Source: JANXXV01 sp038230275
GTDB lineage: Bacteria; Acidobacteriota; Terriglobia; Bryobacterales; Bryobacteraceae
Direction: 5' to 3'
DNA: 17,347 nucleotides
NCBI GenBank assembly: GCA_038230275.1
Contig: JBBRNO010000141.1
Span: forward strand, 1-17,347
Under the pieces are notes generated by a model. The model saw only the letters and a program-made list of their open reading frames with translations. It was not told where the DNA came from and ran no database searches. The translations under genes were made by a program, and so were the position numbers. Below, in pieces: positions 1 through 8,450 of the stretch. Every line of letters begins with the position of its first letter. Positions within the stretch are counted from its first letter, which is position 1.

Positions 1-370
1 GGCTACCAAACCCTCGGTTAGTGCATCCCTACCCCAACGTACGCTTCGACGCCAAACATCCGAGGTAGGAGCCGTATGCGTTAGCAGCGCTCGTACGGAT
101 CTGTGCGGGGGGTGCGGGGCGACCCACATCCCTACCGCGACCCTCGCTGGCAAAGTAGAAATGTCGCCTTTTGCCTGAGCCATTCTGGGATGCATGTTAA
201 TCTGCGCATGTCGGTGAAGCGGAGACGGGCTCTCTAGGCGTATAACCCGATCGAGGAATAGCCGGCCGGAACTCATCGCGGACGATGGGCAGTCAGGCGT
301 GCTCCTTCCGTCGCGCCGGTGAATAGCTTGGCCCTTTGGCCCCTTCTTCAAATCGAAGCTCTGGCTCCAA
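1..370. other. No recognisable gene
   Basis: I see no convincing coding region, RNA gene or repeat here. Short open frames exist on both strands but none shows family motifs. It lies downstream of the decayed transposase tail that ends at 371. Confidence 0.5.
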
Positions 371-719
371 TTACTGCCTCCGCTGACCAGTCGGTTGTCG
401 TCGTTGTTTGGCCGGTTCACCGCTTCGGGCTTCTTCTTTTTGGCCATCACACAGTTCGACCGCCAGGTATCGTTCGCCGAATCTCACCGCCACGGAACCG
501 TCGAGCCGCTTCTCCACTCGGACCGCGGCCTTGCGGCAACCCGCTGACGATGGATTGGCGCTGGATCTGATATAGGTCCGAATCGAAACGAAAGGTGTAA
601 TCGTTCCGCACTTGCCGCGTTTCCACATGGCTCAAGGACGCTGCCAGGTTGTGGCTCTTATCAGTCGATGCGCATCGTCGGAGTTGGCCGGCTCCACGGT
701 CGGTTTCTGCTCCCACCAC
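371..719 (-). pseudogene. ISNCY-like transposase C-terminal remnant, frameshifted
   Basis: Two overlapping minus-strand frames together read like the C-terminal tail of an integrase-type (ISNCY-like) transposase. The upstream frame (719 to about 545) contains SHVETRQVRNDYTFRF and LYQIQRQ. The downstream frame (about 545 to 371) contains VRVEKRLDGSVAVRF and GERYLAVELC. In intact relatives, as I recall them, these lie in one reading frame (a beta-rich tail after the DDE core), so at least one indel near 540 breaks the gene. The DDE catalytic core is absent. No terminal inverted repeats were identified. The family name rests on remembered motif similarity, so the class (integrase-like transposase) is surer than the exact IS family. 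Confidence 0.6.
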
Positions 720-872
720 GTCAGATACTGGTTAGCGCCGACTTAAGACGCCCGCAGATTTGTCGGTTTTGTCGTCAAGCGGAGCGCCGATTTCGACGTC
801 GGCAGACACGACGACGGCGACGCGCGGTTTTGGAACCGCGCCTCCAGGGCCGGATTCGGGGGACGGGTGGAA

Positions 873-1159
873 TTAACGCATAGCCAACCCTCCCGCGCCG
901 TCAGCAGGAGCAGGAGCATTGGAATTTCCCGAGTGCTTGGCGTCGAGCCGGACCGATTCGATGACGAGGTAAAGTTTGTCGGCGCTATTGACCTTGCCCG
1001 CCACACATACGCCACATTAGGGCGGATGAGCAGGGCTTTGGAGAAGTTATGGAGCCGGTAAACGCGCTGCGTATCGCGATCCTGAAGCAGAAACACCGCA
1101 CAGCGAGGGTATTCCGTCCGCGAGATCAGAAAGAGATGATTGGCGCTGAAGTTGAACAT
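873..1159 (-). pseudogene. Gene tail of unknown function, frameshifted
   Basis: Read on the minus strand, the first part (1159 to about 1005) gives a protein-like sequence with RCAVFLLQDRDTQRVYRL and ALLIRPNVAYV. A shift of frame near 1000 continues as SADKLYLVIESVRLDAKHSG and ends at a stop at 873. The pieces join into a plausible compact, hydrophobic-patterned C-terminal domain, which suggests one gene broken by one or two indels rather than chance frames. I do not recognise the family and assign no function. It lies between two transposon remnants, in keeping with a decayed cargo or flanking gene. Confidence 0.35.
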
Positions 1160-1207
1160 TAGGTATTAGGGCGGTTCGGAAGAGAAAGAGTGAGGAGATG
1201 ACAGAGA

Positions 1208-1228
1208 GCGGGAGTGGGAGACTCCCGC
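1208..1228. terminator. Hairpin, perfect 8-bp stem
   Basis: GCGGGAGT at 1208-1215 pairs perfectly with ACTCCCGC at 1221-1228 around a 5-nt loop. No T tract follows on either strand, so intrinsic termination is only a possibility. It lies about 90 bp past the stop of the IstB fragment on the minus strand. Confidence 0.25.
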
Positions 1229-1319
1229 TGCATTGTCAGCGCCGTTGAGGGGTTACCCGACGGACTCCTCCGGCTCGGGATATCACCACAGCGCGGCGCA
1301 TGCTCGGAACCGGCGTGGG

Positions 1320-1607
1320 TCATTCCGCCGGGGGATTTAGGTTCTTGCCGGGCTTTCGGAGACTTTCGCCACTGAGCAAGAAGATTTCGGAGTTTTCGAC
1401 CAAGCGATCGGCAATGGTGGTGTTGAAGAGAATATTGCCCCAGTCGGAGAACGGTGTGTTGGTGGTTATGACAGTGGAGCGTTTCTGGCCGTAGCGGGTG
1501 GAAACAACCTGATAGAAGAGATTCGAGGATGACTGATCCAGCGCCAGGTATCCTAACTCGTCAATCACGAGCAGTGAACTCCCCTGCGGTCCCAAAACCA
1601 TGAACAA
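1320..1607 (-). pseudogene. istB: IS21-type IstB helper ATPase, C-terminal fragment
   Basis: This is the C-terminal part of the AAA+ transposition helper of IS21 elements. The Walker B stretch LLVIDELGYLALDQ is clear, followed by LFYQVVSTRYGQKRSTVITT and the conserved NTPFSDW, then ADRLVENSEIFLL. The Walker A half that should precede it is missing: only about 95 of roughly 240-260 residues remain, and the first dozen (MFMVLGPQGS) do not fit the family. The IstA transposase that normally lies upstream is absent. A small gap around NTTIADRL also looks like an internal deletion. The fragment cannot be a working ATPase. Confidence 0.8.
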
Positions 1608-2041
1608 CTACTTTGCCTTGACAAATGCTCAATGACTGGGGCTTCCGAGATGTGTCGTGTTCCACGAACAGCAGTCTATTCGATGCTTGCTAGGCTTATT
1701 GAACGGCGAGTTGGTTGTCCGAAATTGCCCGCGGCAGCTTCGGTACCTACAACGCACACTGTGGTTAACGGGCGTGAGCATTAAGCCATGAGAGCGCCGT
1801 GTCGAGCGGGGCTTGCAAGTCACCCGCTTTCCCTGCGTATCTATGGGTCCCAAAATAGACATACACTTCTTTCGATATCGGGTGCCATGTGGCCGCGTAT
1901 TCTCTTGGGTTCCACCGCACTTACTCTCGTCTATACTCGGGCATCCAAGACAGTATACGCTTCGAGGAAGTTCGCGGAAACCTGGTTCTCGAAACCCGAC
2001 GTGCTCCGGGTTGTCCGTCGTAAGTGTTCGGGGATTGCGCG
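1608..2041. other. No recognisable gene
   Basis: Open frames exist here, the longest about 160 codons on the minus strand (2120-1629), but their translations are rich in Arg, Ser and Cys, lack hydrophobic patterning and match no motif I know. I treat the stretch as non-coding or fully decayed. Confidence 0.4.
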
Positions 2042-2329
2042 CTAAAGCGAATCGCCCTTGTTCCCGTGTACGAAATCGGCGAACATCGGAGCCGCGAAAC
2101 CGTTGTCGAGCTGAGCGCATGCGAAACGCTTATAAGCTCTTACTATCCGACGCATTTCCGGTGCGGGTGTTGCGTGCTCCTCGATGTTCGATATGAGGGC
2201 GCGCTCCGGAGGTGTCATCAGAACAGAGTGCTGAAAGCCACCATCCAACAGATGATCGATCAACAGCCTCAAGCGGCTGGCATCTGCAGCCAACGAAGTT
2301 CCGGACTCGTTTCGTAGCTGCTCGTCCAC
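2042..2329 (-). CDS. Hypothetical small protein (95 aa)
   Basis: This open frame gives a globular-looking, helix-rich protein: an acidic N-terminus, the amphipathic stretch ASRLRLLIDHLLDG, then EMRRIVRAYKRFACAQ. Unlike the overlapping frames, its composition is protein-like (balanced charges, regular Leu/Ile spacing). A possible GAGG lies about 13 nt upstream of the ATG, which is far for a ribosome site. I recognise no family, no TM segment and no signal peptide. It stands alone between transposon debris and the tagged-gene promoter, so it could be a relic or a chance frame. Confidence 0.3.
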   Translation of the reverse strand: MDEQLRNESGTSLAADASRLRLLIDHLLDGGFQHSVLMTPPERALISNIEEHATPAPEMRRIVRAYKRFACAQLDNGFAAPMFADFVHGNKGDSL

Positions 2330-2574
2330 TGTGGTACACCTCTTGTTCTTTTATCTCGGCACAACGCTCGAATGCCTTTAGGCAAAGTGATGCCGCCGAG
2401 TACCCAGCGGCGCTTCCCCGTAAAGGCCCTTCGCCCCCGCGGCGGCACCAACCGCACTATTCACGCGACGTTGTCCACCAGGAGTTGAGTGAGGCCGCCC
2501 CCCGGCGTGTGTGGGCGTTGTGAGTCCGTTCTAAACGAGGGCTATCGCGGGATGCCACGAGTGTGAGAGGGCCC
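2330..2574. other. No recognisable gene
   Basis: No reading frame with family motifs on either strand. This is the spacer between the transposon debris and the promoter region of the first tagged gene. Confidence 0.4.
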
Positions 2575-2594
2575 GCTTTGAGAGGCTTTGAGAG
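2575..2594. repeat. Tandem 10-bp repeat beside the -35
   Basis: GCTTTGAGAG occurs twice back to back (2575-2584 and 2585-2594), ending five bases before the proposed -35 box at 2599. Spaced by one helical turn, it is in a suitable position for an activator or repressor, though this is inference from location alone. Confidence 0.4.
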
Positions 2595-2598
2595 GCAG

Positions 2599-2627
2599 TT
2601 GCCTGAAAACGCTCGGAGTAATACAAT
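2599..2627 (+). promoter_or_regulatory. Sigma70-like promoter of the first tagged gene
   Basis: A -35 box TTGCCT (2599-2604), a 17-bp spacer and a -10 box TACAAT (2622-2627) lie 84 bp upstream of the ATG at 2711. The same arrangement, TTGCCG, 17 bp, TACAAT, precedes the fourth tagged gene at 13811-13839, which makes a chance match unlikely. It probably drives both the 2711 and 4247 genes. Confidence 0.65.
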
Positions 2628-2636
2628 GTCAACGGC

Positions 2637-2652
2637 TTCAACCCGAGTTGAA
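2637..2652. promoter_or_regulatory. Inverted repeat at the predicted transcript start
   Basis: TTCAAC (2637-2642) and GTTGAA (2647-2652) form a perfect 6-bp inverted repeat around CCGA, starting nine bases after the -10 box. The fourth tagged gene has a similar palindrome, GGTTCA-AC-TGAACC, at the same place. It could be a repressor operator or a leader hairpin; the shared placement favours a common regulator. Confidence 0.5.
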
Positions 2653-2710
2653 AGGAAGATGGGGCCAGCCCGGCTTTTCGAACCCGGGACAGCGGCTCGT
2701 AACAAGCAGA

Positions 2711-4228
2711 ATGCCGGCTGGCATCCATCCCGATGACTTCGATCGGCCTGGTAAACAGGCACACGGTTCTGGGCAAGCACCAGCTAGACCGCCGAGCGCG
2801 CCTGTAGTCTCGACGCCGCCCCCTATGACGGCGCCGCCTAGGCCCCCATCGACACCACACATCCCAAGCCCCCCTCCTCAAAGCGCGATCGGTCCGCGAA
2901 CTCCAGGACCGAGCCGGACGAAGCCAGTCCACCCGGGTGCAGTCGCGGCAGCCGTGGTAATGTTATTCGTCCTCATATGTCTGGTCGTCTGGCAATTCGT
3001 CGTCAACGCGAAAAAGCCCTCAACCGTGGTGTCGCAACCCCCGTCGGGGCCGCAGGCCCTGACTGTCGAGGCGAAACTCACTGGCAAGGTCAGCATGGAG
3101 ACGACGGTGCCGCCTTGGTTACGGCAGTTGATTGGGGACCGCAGTATCGCGGCCGACAACCTTCCACCCGCCGGGAACGTGGTCATCGAGAACGGCTGTC
3201 CGGGCGAAGGCTGCGGGTATCAAATGTGGCTGTCTACCAAGGATCTGCCCCTATTCGATGCCTGGAATAGCCAGACTCCAGCCCAGGTGCATACCGTATC
3301 AGCACGAGAGACTGTGACCGCGTTGCGCGGCGTATTCGTCACATTGTCACCCGGCGTAGAGGAAGCTTTGCTCCCTCTTAACCTCGCGGGCACGGTGGTC
3401 CAGCCTGGAGAGCTTTTGTATTCTTTGCTATATCTCGGAGAGGGCTGGGAGCGGGTATTCGTTCGGGGGCGAGTGATTGATTGTAACCTGAATGGGCAAA
3501 CCCGCCTTACGAAGAAGCTGCGCGATTCAGAGTGGCGTTGGTGGGCAGAGATTCGCACGAACGACGGCGTAGTGGGATGGACAAATGAGACGCCGTCGTT
3601 CTTGGGCGTGAGCAAATCGGCGGGCCCATTCCCGTACGTCAAGCCAACGGCCGGGCAGCAGCACGACGGCTCACGGCAGTTCGATTTCGAGGTGTACATT
3701 CCGGCGGATGCCGGTCAAGTGTGGATACGCGTGGGCGACAGCACGTTGCCTTGCGAGCCCAAAGAAGGAACACAGCATGTTCAATCTGGCCCATTACTGC
3801 AGGACCCCGGGCGGTATATGGTCGAACTTGTATCGGCACAGAACGGGACTTTGGCGAAGACATTTATCCGCGTAGAGTCGGAGCCGAAGGAGCAAAATGC
3901 GCAAACAGTCGGTTCAGAGCCACCGCCAATAGAAACGATTACGCCAACATTCGACTGCGCAAAAGCGGCAACCGCGGCCGAGAGGTTAATTTGCCAAGAC
4001 CGCGATCTAGCCGGCGCGGAACGAGCCATGGTCACGGCACATGATGCGCTGGTTGCGAGACTCTCCACGGATCAGTTGCAGGCGTTTCGACGGGAGCACC
4101 TTGAGTGGTTCAAGACGTTTTCACGCACGTGTAACGCAATGGCGAGATCAGGCGCATCGACCAGCGAACTGAAGGAGTGTATAAAGCGGTTTCTGTCAGA
4201 ACACACCGCGGAACTTCGGAGCCGGTAA
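2711..4228 (+). CDS. Tagged single-pass membrane protein, SH3-like and LprI (DUF1311) domains
   Basis: 505 residues from the ATG at 2711. I chose this start because it puts IHPDDFDRPG at residues 5-14, as in the three sister proteins; the frame stays open further upstream, but that part lies across the proposed promoter. A Pro-rich linker (15-76) precedes one TM helix (about 77-99). Beyond it lie a beta-rich region with a WERVFVRGRV / GVVGWTNE pattern typical of bacterial SH3-like folds (roughly 140-335), a small beta-sandwich, and a C-terminal LprI/DUF1311 domain (414-505). The last has the family's spaced Cys pattern: FDCAKA, ERLICQ, SRTCN, LKEC. The Cys-rich domains suggest the C-terminus faces the periplasm and the tag the cytoplasm; this is inferred, because both TM flanks are basic. 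No catalytic motif is seen. The next gene starts 18 bp downstream, so they are probably co-transcribed. LprI-type domains bind partners (lysozyme inhibition in some), but the role here is unknown. Confidence 0.8.
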   Translation: MPAGIHPDDFDRPGKQAHGSGQAPARPPSAPVVSTPPPMTAPPRPPSTPHIPSPPPQSAIGPRTPGPSRTKPVHPGAVAAAVVMLFVLICLVVWQFVVNAKKPSTVVSQPPSGPQALTVEAKLTGKVSMETTVPPWLRQLIGDRSIAADNLPPAGNVVIENGCPGEGCGYQMWLSTKDLPLFDAWNSQTPAQVHTVSARETVTALRGVFVTLSPGVEEALLPLNLAGTVVQPGELLYSLLYLGEGWERVFVRGRVIDCNLNGQTRLTKKLRDSEWRWWAEIRTNDGVVGWTNETPSFLGVSKSAGPFPYVKPTAGQQHDGSRQFDFEVYIPADAGQVWIRVGDSTLPCEPKEGTQHVQSGPLLQDPGRYMVELVSAQNGTLAKTFIRVESEPKEQNAQTVGSEPPPIETITPTFDCAKAATAAERLICQDRDLAGAERAMVTAHDALVARLSTDQLQAFRREHLEWFKTFSRTCNAMARSGASTSELKECIKRFLSEHTAELRSR

Positions 4229-4246
4229 AGAAAGAGAAGCGAAGCC

Positions 4247-5632
4247 ATGCGAACAGACGAGCAGTTCACGCTAGACGAATTCGGTAACCCTACAGGCACG
4301 GCCTATGATCTGGGTGGGGCAGACGATGATCGTTTGAAAGGAGAGAAGATCCTGTTTTGCGTCGCGTACGGAAATGAAGACGTTTTGCAGTGCGCACAGC
4401 GACTTGTGGTTCCTGCCGTCGCGACTCGAAATCTGGCTATGGACGTGGTGACGCCCGACATATTCAAGCGGAAGTGCAAAAAACCGCTGTTCGGGAATGG
4501 GGATCTGGGCCGATACACCCAAATCTGGTATCTGAGCGATCAGCAGGCATATCTCTCCGCCGAAGAGATTACGCGCATCGACGAGTTCAATGGGTCCGGG
4601 GGCGGCGTGTTTATCTGGGCGGATAACGAGCCGTATTACGCAGATGCTAATGCTCTGGCCATGAAGTTGGCGCGGACACAGTTTTCCGGGAATCAGACCG
4701 CCGATGGAATCCTCCATCCCGGTGAGAAGCTGCAACGCGGCGTGTTCATTCGTCACGCGCTCACGAGCGGTCTGAATACACTATATGAAGGCATCACCAT
4801 CTGCACGATTACGCCCGCGCCGCATCTCACGATCCTCGCTCAGAGCCACGATGGACAGAACTGCATGGCCTGCTTCTCCCACGAGAACCGGCGTGTAGTT
4901 CTGGATACTGGATTCACCAAAATCGCCGGTGCCGAGCGCTTTCACCGGACGCCCGGTACAGCTCGGTACGTGAGGAATATCGCGTTCTGGCTGGCCGCCC
5001 GCACTCGCGATTCGCAATATTCTCTCTTGACCGGCCCCGAAAAGATCGCCACACTCTCGCAGGGTCAGGTATCTGAGCAGTTCGCCTACAACGTCAAAGA
5101 ACAGGGCAACACAATCACCTTGATTGTCGTGTGGCAGGATCAGAGTGAACTCGCGATCGAAATCCTCGCCCCGTCCGGGCAAGGGAGACGGGCAAGTGGG
5201 TCGCAGTCACCGCTGAAACTCGAGGTCCCCGGCGCGGAAGCAGGTCTGTGGCGATGCAGAATCGTTGCTCAACACATCCGAACCGCGGCGTGCAAGTATG
5301 TACTAACGGTCGTCGAGCGGAGCTCCGGCAAGACCCGCCCGCCGGCCCCCACCGTCGAGATCGGCAATCCGTATGTGCAATCGCATCCGGTTGATAAACC
5401 GGAATACAGGCTCAGACTCGCCGCCGCGCCTTGCGAGTTGGACATGTCGAAGACACCTTATCGCATCCGCGCAACGCTGGTATTGGCCGTTGATGGCGCA
5501 TTGTCCTTACGGGTTCAACACGGTGGGGAAATACGTTGCCAAAGTCCTTCTGTGAAGGGATGGAAGGTGTTGTCGAGTGGTGGATACAGCCATTCTGGAC
5601 GAGGGCGTCGTGTTCTTCGACCCAATGGGTAA
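4247..5632 (+). CDS. GATase1-fold protein with beta-sandwich and shared C-terminal domain
   Basis: Residues 30-255 have the alternating strand/helix pattern of class I glutamine amidotransferase-like folds (ILFCVAYGNEDV, TQIWYLSDQQAYLS, FNGSGGGVFIWADNEPYY, ENRRVVLDTGF, RYVRNIAFWLA). The nucleophile elbow, normally GxCxG, reads GVFIWADNE, so no catalytic Cys is visible and a binding or sensory role is likelier than amidotransfer. Residues 255-360 resemble a PPC/CLCA-type beta-sandwich (KLEVPGAEAGLWRCRI). Residues 396 onward match the C-terminal domain of the vWA protein at 11512. That match continues in another frame after about 5575 (ILDEGVVFFDPMGKSSARIQ, stop at 5660), so the annotated end at 5632 is out of frame. 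There is no signal peptide or TM segment, so it is probably cytoplasmic. It lies 18 bp after the tagged gene, and a weak GAGAAG precedes the ATG. Confidence 0.75.
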   Translation: MRTDEQFTLDEFGNPTGTAYDLGGADDDRLKGEKILFCVAYGNEDVLQCAQRLVVPAVATRNLAMDVVTPDIFKRKCKKPLFGNGDLGRYTQIWYLSDQQAYLSAEEITRIDEFNGSGGGVFIWADNEPYYADANALAMKLARTQFSGNQTADGILHPGEKLQRGVFIRHALTSGLNTLYEGITICTITPAPHLTILAQSHDGQNCMACFSHENRRVVLDTGFTKIAGAERFHRTPGTARYVRNIAFWLAARTRDSQYSLLTGPEKIATLSQGQVSEQFAYNVKEQGNTITLIVVWQDQSELAIEILAPSGQGRRASGSQSPLKLEVPGAEAGLWRCRIVAQHIRTAACKYVLTVVERSSGKTRPPAPTVEIGNPYVQSHPVDKPEYRLRLAAAPCELDMSKTPYRIRATLVLAVDGALSLRVQHGGEIRCQSPSVKGWKVLSSGGYSHSGRGRRVLRPNG

Positions 5633-5660
5633 ATCATCGGCCCGCATCCAACGGACCTGA
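5557..5660 (+). pseudogene. Frameshifted true C-terminus of the GATase-like gene
   Basis: From 5583 the alternative frame reads DTAILDEGVVFFDPMGKSSA and then RIQRT before a stop at 5658-5660. The vWA protein at 11512 ends its shared domain with GTILFDPTGHRSMRIQ, so this is the conserved end. One extra base (or two missing) lies between 5557 and 5583, most likely in GTGGTGGA. Either the protein is truly altered by about 15 residues or there is a sequence error. The corrected end overlaps the tail of the convergent gene by 27 bp. Confidence 0.7.
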
Positions 5661-6302
5661 CAGTGTGCCCGACACGGAAGCGACCACTTCCCACACAGTT
5701 GTGTACACCGACGGGAGCAACTCGCTAGTTATTGCCATGTCGGGACGCGACGCGAGAGCGCCGAGGGACCGCTCGCCGATGGGCCGCAGAGCAATAGCCA
5801 TCACAAGAGCCGCGCCGTTGTCGAAGGGGATATTCTTAAGGGCCCGCGCGGCCTCAGTGATGTCAGGGCCTGTATTGTGGCCAGCGACAAACAGGAAAAC
5901 AACCGGAACTGGTGCCCTTTGATCGTAGGAAAGCAGACCGCGACGGCACGCGTCAAGACTCTTGTTCACGGCGCGAACGGCCCATTCGAGGGCGAGACAT
6001 TGGTTCCGCGTGCCACGCGCGGCTTCGAAGGACAGAGACGAGAGCGCGATATCAGAAAGGCTAGCAAGCTCGGCAATGACTTGCACATCGTCGGAATACG
6101 CGGCGATGTTCAGCAAATAACGCGACGTGGCGGCACCTTGATTACCGGCCTGCAGGCAGATGATGACGTCCTGCATTCCGCGCGCGAGAGTGCATCCTAA
6201 ATCGCCCGCCATGGCCGAGCTAGCGTCGAATACAAATGTAAGGATCTGTGGCGACTGTGAAGTCGCGAAGCGAGATGTGTTCCCGGTGGGTTCAGGCGGC
6301 AT
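5634..6302 (-). CDS. vWA-like soluble protein (222 aa), degenerate MIDAS
   Basis: The fold order follows von Willebrand A/TerY proteins: a first strand with LTFVFDASSAMAGD (residues 21-34), LLNIAAYSDDVQVIAEL, then GTRNQCLALEWAVRAVN in the position of the second MIDAS loop, and PVVFLFVAGHNTGPD where TerY-like proteins have a TDG strand. The MIDAS DxSxS is reduced to DASSA (D26, S28, then Ala), and the third-loop Asp is replaced by Gly/His, so metal binding is doubtful. No signal peptide or TM segment is seen. It follows the 7068-6361 gene by 58 bp on the same strand, so the two probably form an operon, and it runs convergently into the GATase-like gene. I saw no strong ribosome site before the ATG at 6302. 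Confidence 0.7.
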   Translation of the reverse strand: MPPEPTGNTSRFATSQSPQILTFVFDASSAMAGDLGCTLARGMQDVIICLQAGNQGAATSRYLLNIAAYSDDVQVIAELASLSDIALSSLSFEAARGTRNQCLALEWAVRAVNKSLDACRRGLLSYDQRAPVPVVFLFVAGHNTGPDITEAARALKNIPFDNGAALVMAIALRPIGERSLGALASRPDMAITSELLPSVYTTVWEVVASVSGTLSGPLDAGR

Positions 6303-6360
6303 ATGTCAGTTACCGAGCAATCAGCCGCTTGGCCATAGCTCTACAAAACGGCATCACCGT

Positions 6361-7068
6361 TTAAGACGTCACTGTCTGATCCAAATCCTGAAACCAGGAG
6401 CGCCAGTGTTTCTCGATCAGTTCGTCTGGGCGGATAACGCACATAGATTGCGTCGCGCACCGCGCGGCCACCCTCGTATCGAAGTCGCCCTCTCCGAAAA
6501 GAACAAAGACGGCTCGCGGCATCAGACCGTATACCCGGCAAGTTTCCAGGGCCGCCAGTTCAAGTTCTGACACTGCGATCGAGTGGTCCGCGAAAATGAA
6601 ACGCAGCGGCGCGAGAGAGGCGGGGGATAGCGTCGTTCGGACACGCGCGTGTTCCCAGCTGTGAGGACGATTGAAGAAGACCGGATTATTCTGAACCCAG
6701 ACGTCACATTGGCGGAACGCTTCACCTGCCCATCGCAACGCGGGAGTGGTGTCATTCGCGCACGGAGTACCCAAAGTAAAGGATAGCCTTACTGCCTCTG
6801 TTCGAATAGTGGAGGCCCAAGCGTTGAAATAGAACGGTGTCACCGTCTCGTCAAAGGTTGCGATGCTGACCATGCGGTCGTTTCTCGGGCCTCCGAAAGC
6901 CTGTAAACCGACGATTACGTTGGTGACGATCGACTGCATCGAGGAACCAGCGGAGGGCGTCGCGGCGGCTTGGCTGTTGTGGATGAGGATCACCACAGGC
7001 TGTGGGCGTCGTCTGTCGTTTGGAGCGATGCCGATCTTTATCTCATCGAACTGCTCTGGGGTCAGCAT
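6361..7068 (-). CDS. vWA-like soluble protein (235 aa), MIDAS Asp lost
   Basis: RPQPVVILIHNSQAAAT (residues 21-37) aligns with the first vWA strand and MIDAS loop, but the Asp is replaced by His30 (H-N-S-Q-A). MVSIATFDETVTPFYF and CANDTTPALRWAGEAFRQ correspond to the next strand and to the Thr-bearing second loop, and LRFIFADHSIAVSE to the later strand. The family likeness to TerY-type vWA proteins is clear in order and spacing, yet the metal site is incomplete. The ATG at 7068 is preceded by GAGGAAG about six bases upstream, a good ribosome site. It is the first gene of a two-gene minus-strand unit. No membrane segment is seen, so it is probably cytoplasmic. The binding partner is unknown; the nearby tagged membrane proteins are candidates. 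Confidence 0.65.
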   Translation of the reverse strand: MLTPEQFDEIKIGIAPNDRRRPQPVVILIHNSQAAATPSAGSSMQSIVTNVIVGLQAFGGPRNDRMVSIATFDETVTPFYFNAWASTIRTEAVRLSFTLGTPCANDTTPALRWAGEAFRQCDVWVQNNPVFFNRPHSWEHARVRTTLSPASLAPLRFIFADHSIAVSELELAALETCRVYGLMPRAVFVLFGEGDFDTRVAARCATQSMCVIRPDELIEKHWRSWFQDLDQTVTS

Positions 7069-7172
7069 ATGATCTTCCTCATCGCCCCGCCGAGCAAAAG
7101 CCCTTCAGCAGTTCAGCGGATATCGGTTGGCATTATCGCATGTGCCACTACCAGCGGCTACCCTGACTCTTG

Positions 7173-7229
7173 TCTCATACAAGATGAGCCTGAAAGTGGC
7201 ATTGGATTCTCACACAAGATGAGCCTGAA
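7173..7229 (+). repeat. Doubled left IS end
   Basis: The 22-bp sequence at 7173-7194 is repeated at 7208-7229 with one mismatch (TCTCATACAAG versus TCTCACACAAG). The outer copy fits the right end slightly better (CAT). Such nested copies may be transposase-binding sites. Confidence 0.7.
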
Positions 7230-7264
7230 GGGGAAAATCGGGATGCTGAAGATTGATCATCAGC

Positions 7265-8450
7265 ATGGACGATTCAGAAGCGGGGAGCGTGGAGCAGATC
7301 CGTGCATTTCTGGCCGGCACGGGCGAGGTGCGATTTGCCGGGCAGCGGCGCGAGGAAGTTTACGGTTGGGTGGAGCAGACGTTAGTCCGACACCAGTACG
7401 CGAGTCTGGACCGACCGGGGAAAGGTTTAGTGCGTCACTACATTGCCCGGATGACAGGTCTGAGCCGGGCGCAGGTGACACGTCTGATTACGGCATCTCG
7501 CAACAGCGGACGCGTGAAAGCAACGGCCTATCAACGGACCAAATTCGCCACCCGTTACACCGCAGCCGATGTGAATCTGTTGGCCTACGTGGATAAGGCT
7601 CATGGGAACTTGAGCGGACCGGCGACCCGACGGATCCTGGAGCGCGATTCAAAGAATACGGCCAAGCTGCCTACCAACGGTTAGCGACGATTTCGGTGGC
7701 GCACCTATACCGGTTGCGCAACTCCGAAAGCTATCGCAAACGCAACACCAGTTATCAGCCAACTCAGCCCACGCCAATTCCCATCGGGGAACGGCGTAAG
7801 CCACAGCCGCACGGCTTGCCCGGATATCTGCGTATCGACACAGTGCATCAAGGCGACCAGGACGGATGCAAAGGGCTGTATCACATTAACGCCGTCGAGC
7901 AGGTGACTCAGTGGGAAGTTGTGGCCGCTACCCCGCACATTTCCGAACTCTGGTAATGCCAGTGCTGGAAGCCATGCTGGGACAATTTCCTTTCGTGATT
8001 CGCGGTTTTCATTCCGACAACGGGAGCGAGTTCATCAACTACAACGTCGCGCGGCTGCTGGGCAAACTGCTCATCGAACAAACCAAGTCCCGGGCGAACC
8101 ATACCGGCGACAACGGCTTGGTGGAGTCCAAGAATGGAGCCATCATCCGCAAGCACATTGGCTACGGCTACATCGACGCTCACCACGCCGAGGCCATGGA
8201 TCGATTTCACCGCGAATACCTGAATCCCTACGTTAACTTCCATCGCCCTTGCGCCGTGCCCAAGCTTCTGGTCGAAGCCAACGGCAAACGCCGCCGCGTT
8301 TACTTGCGGTGGGCTACTCCATTCGAGTTATTTCGGGAGTTACCTGGCTGCGAGAGTGACTTGCGGCCAAACACCACACTGGAGCAAGTGGATCGTTTCG
8401 TCCAGACTCAATCGGATACGGAGGCGGCGCTGTCCCATGCAGGCCGCTAA
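7265..8450 (+). pseudogene. DDE (rve) transposase with two frameshifts
   Basis: Three consecutive frames make one integrase-type transposase of about 390 residues. Frame 1 (7265-7650) has an HTH-bearing N-terminus with LVRHYIARMTGLSRAQVTRL. Frame 2 (about 7650-7953) runs GQAAYQRLATISVAHLYRL to LPGYLRIDTVHQGDQDG (first catalytic Asp) and HINAVEQVTQWEVV. Frame 3 (about 7953-8450) has FVIRGFHSDNGSEF (second Asp), NGLVESKNGAIIRK (Glu) and FHRPCAVPK. All three catalytic residues survive, but the indels near 7650 and at 7952-7955 (TGGTAATG where TGGTTAATG is expected) stop translation. The type resembles the IS481/ISNCY integrase-like group; the exact family is uncertain. The decay is slight, so the insertion is recent or the breaks are sequence errors. 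Confidence 0.85.

Noticed and set aside
1629..2120. Minus-strand open frame of 163 codons
   Set aside because: The composition is rich in Arg, Ser, Cys and Pro without hydrophobic patterning, no start signal stands out, and the 2042-2329 frame competes with its upstream part.
3220..3699. Long minus-strand frame inside the first tagged gene
   Set aside because: It is antisense to a gene with clear domains, and its Arg/Ser/Thr-rich composition is that of a shadow frame.
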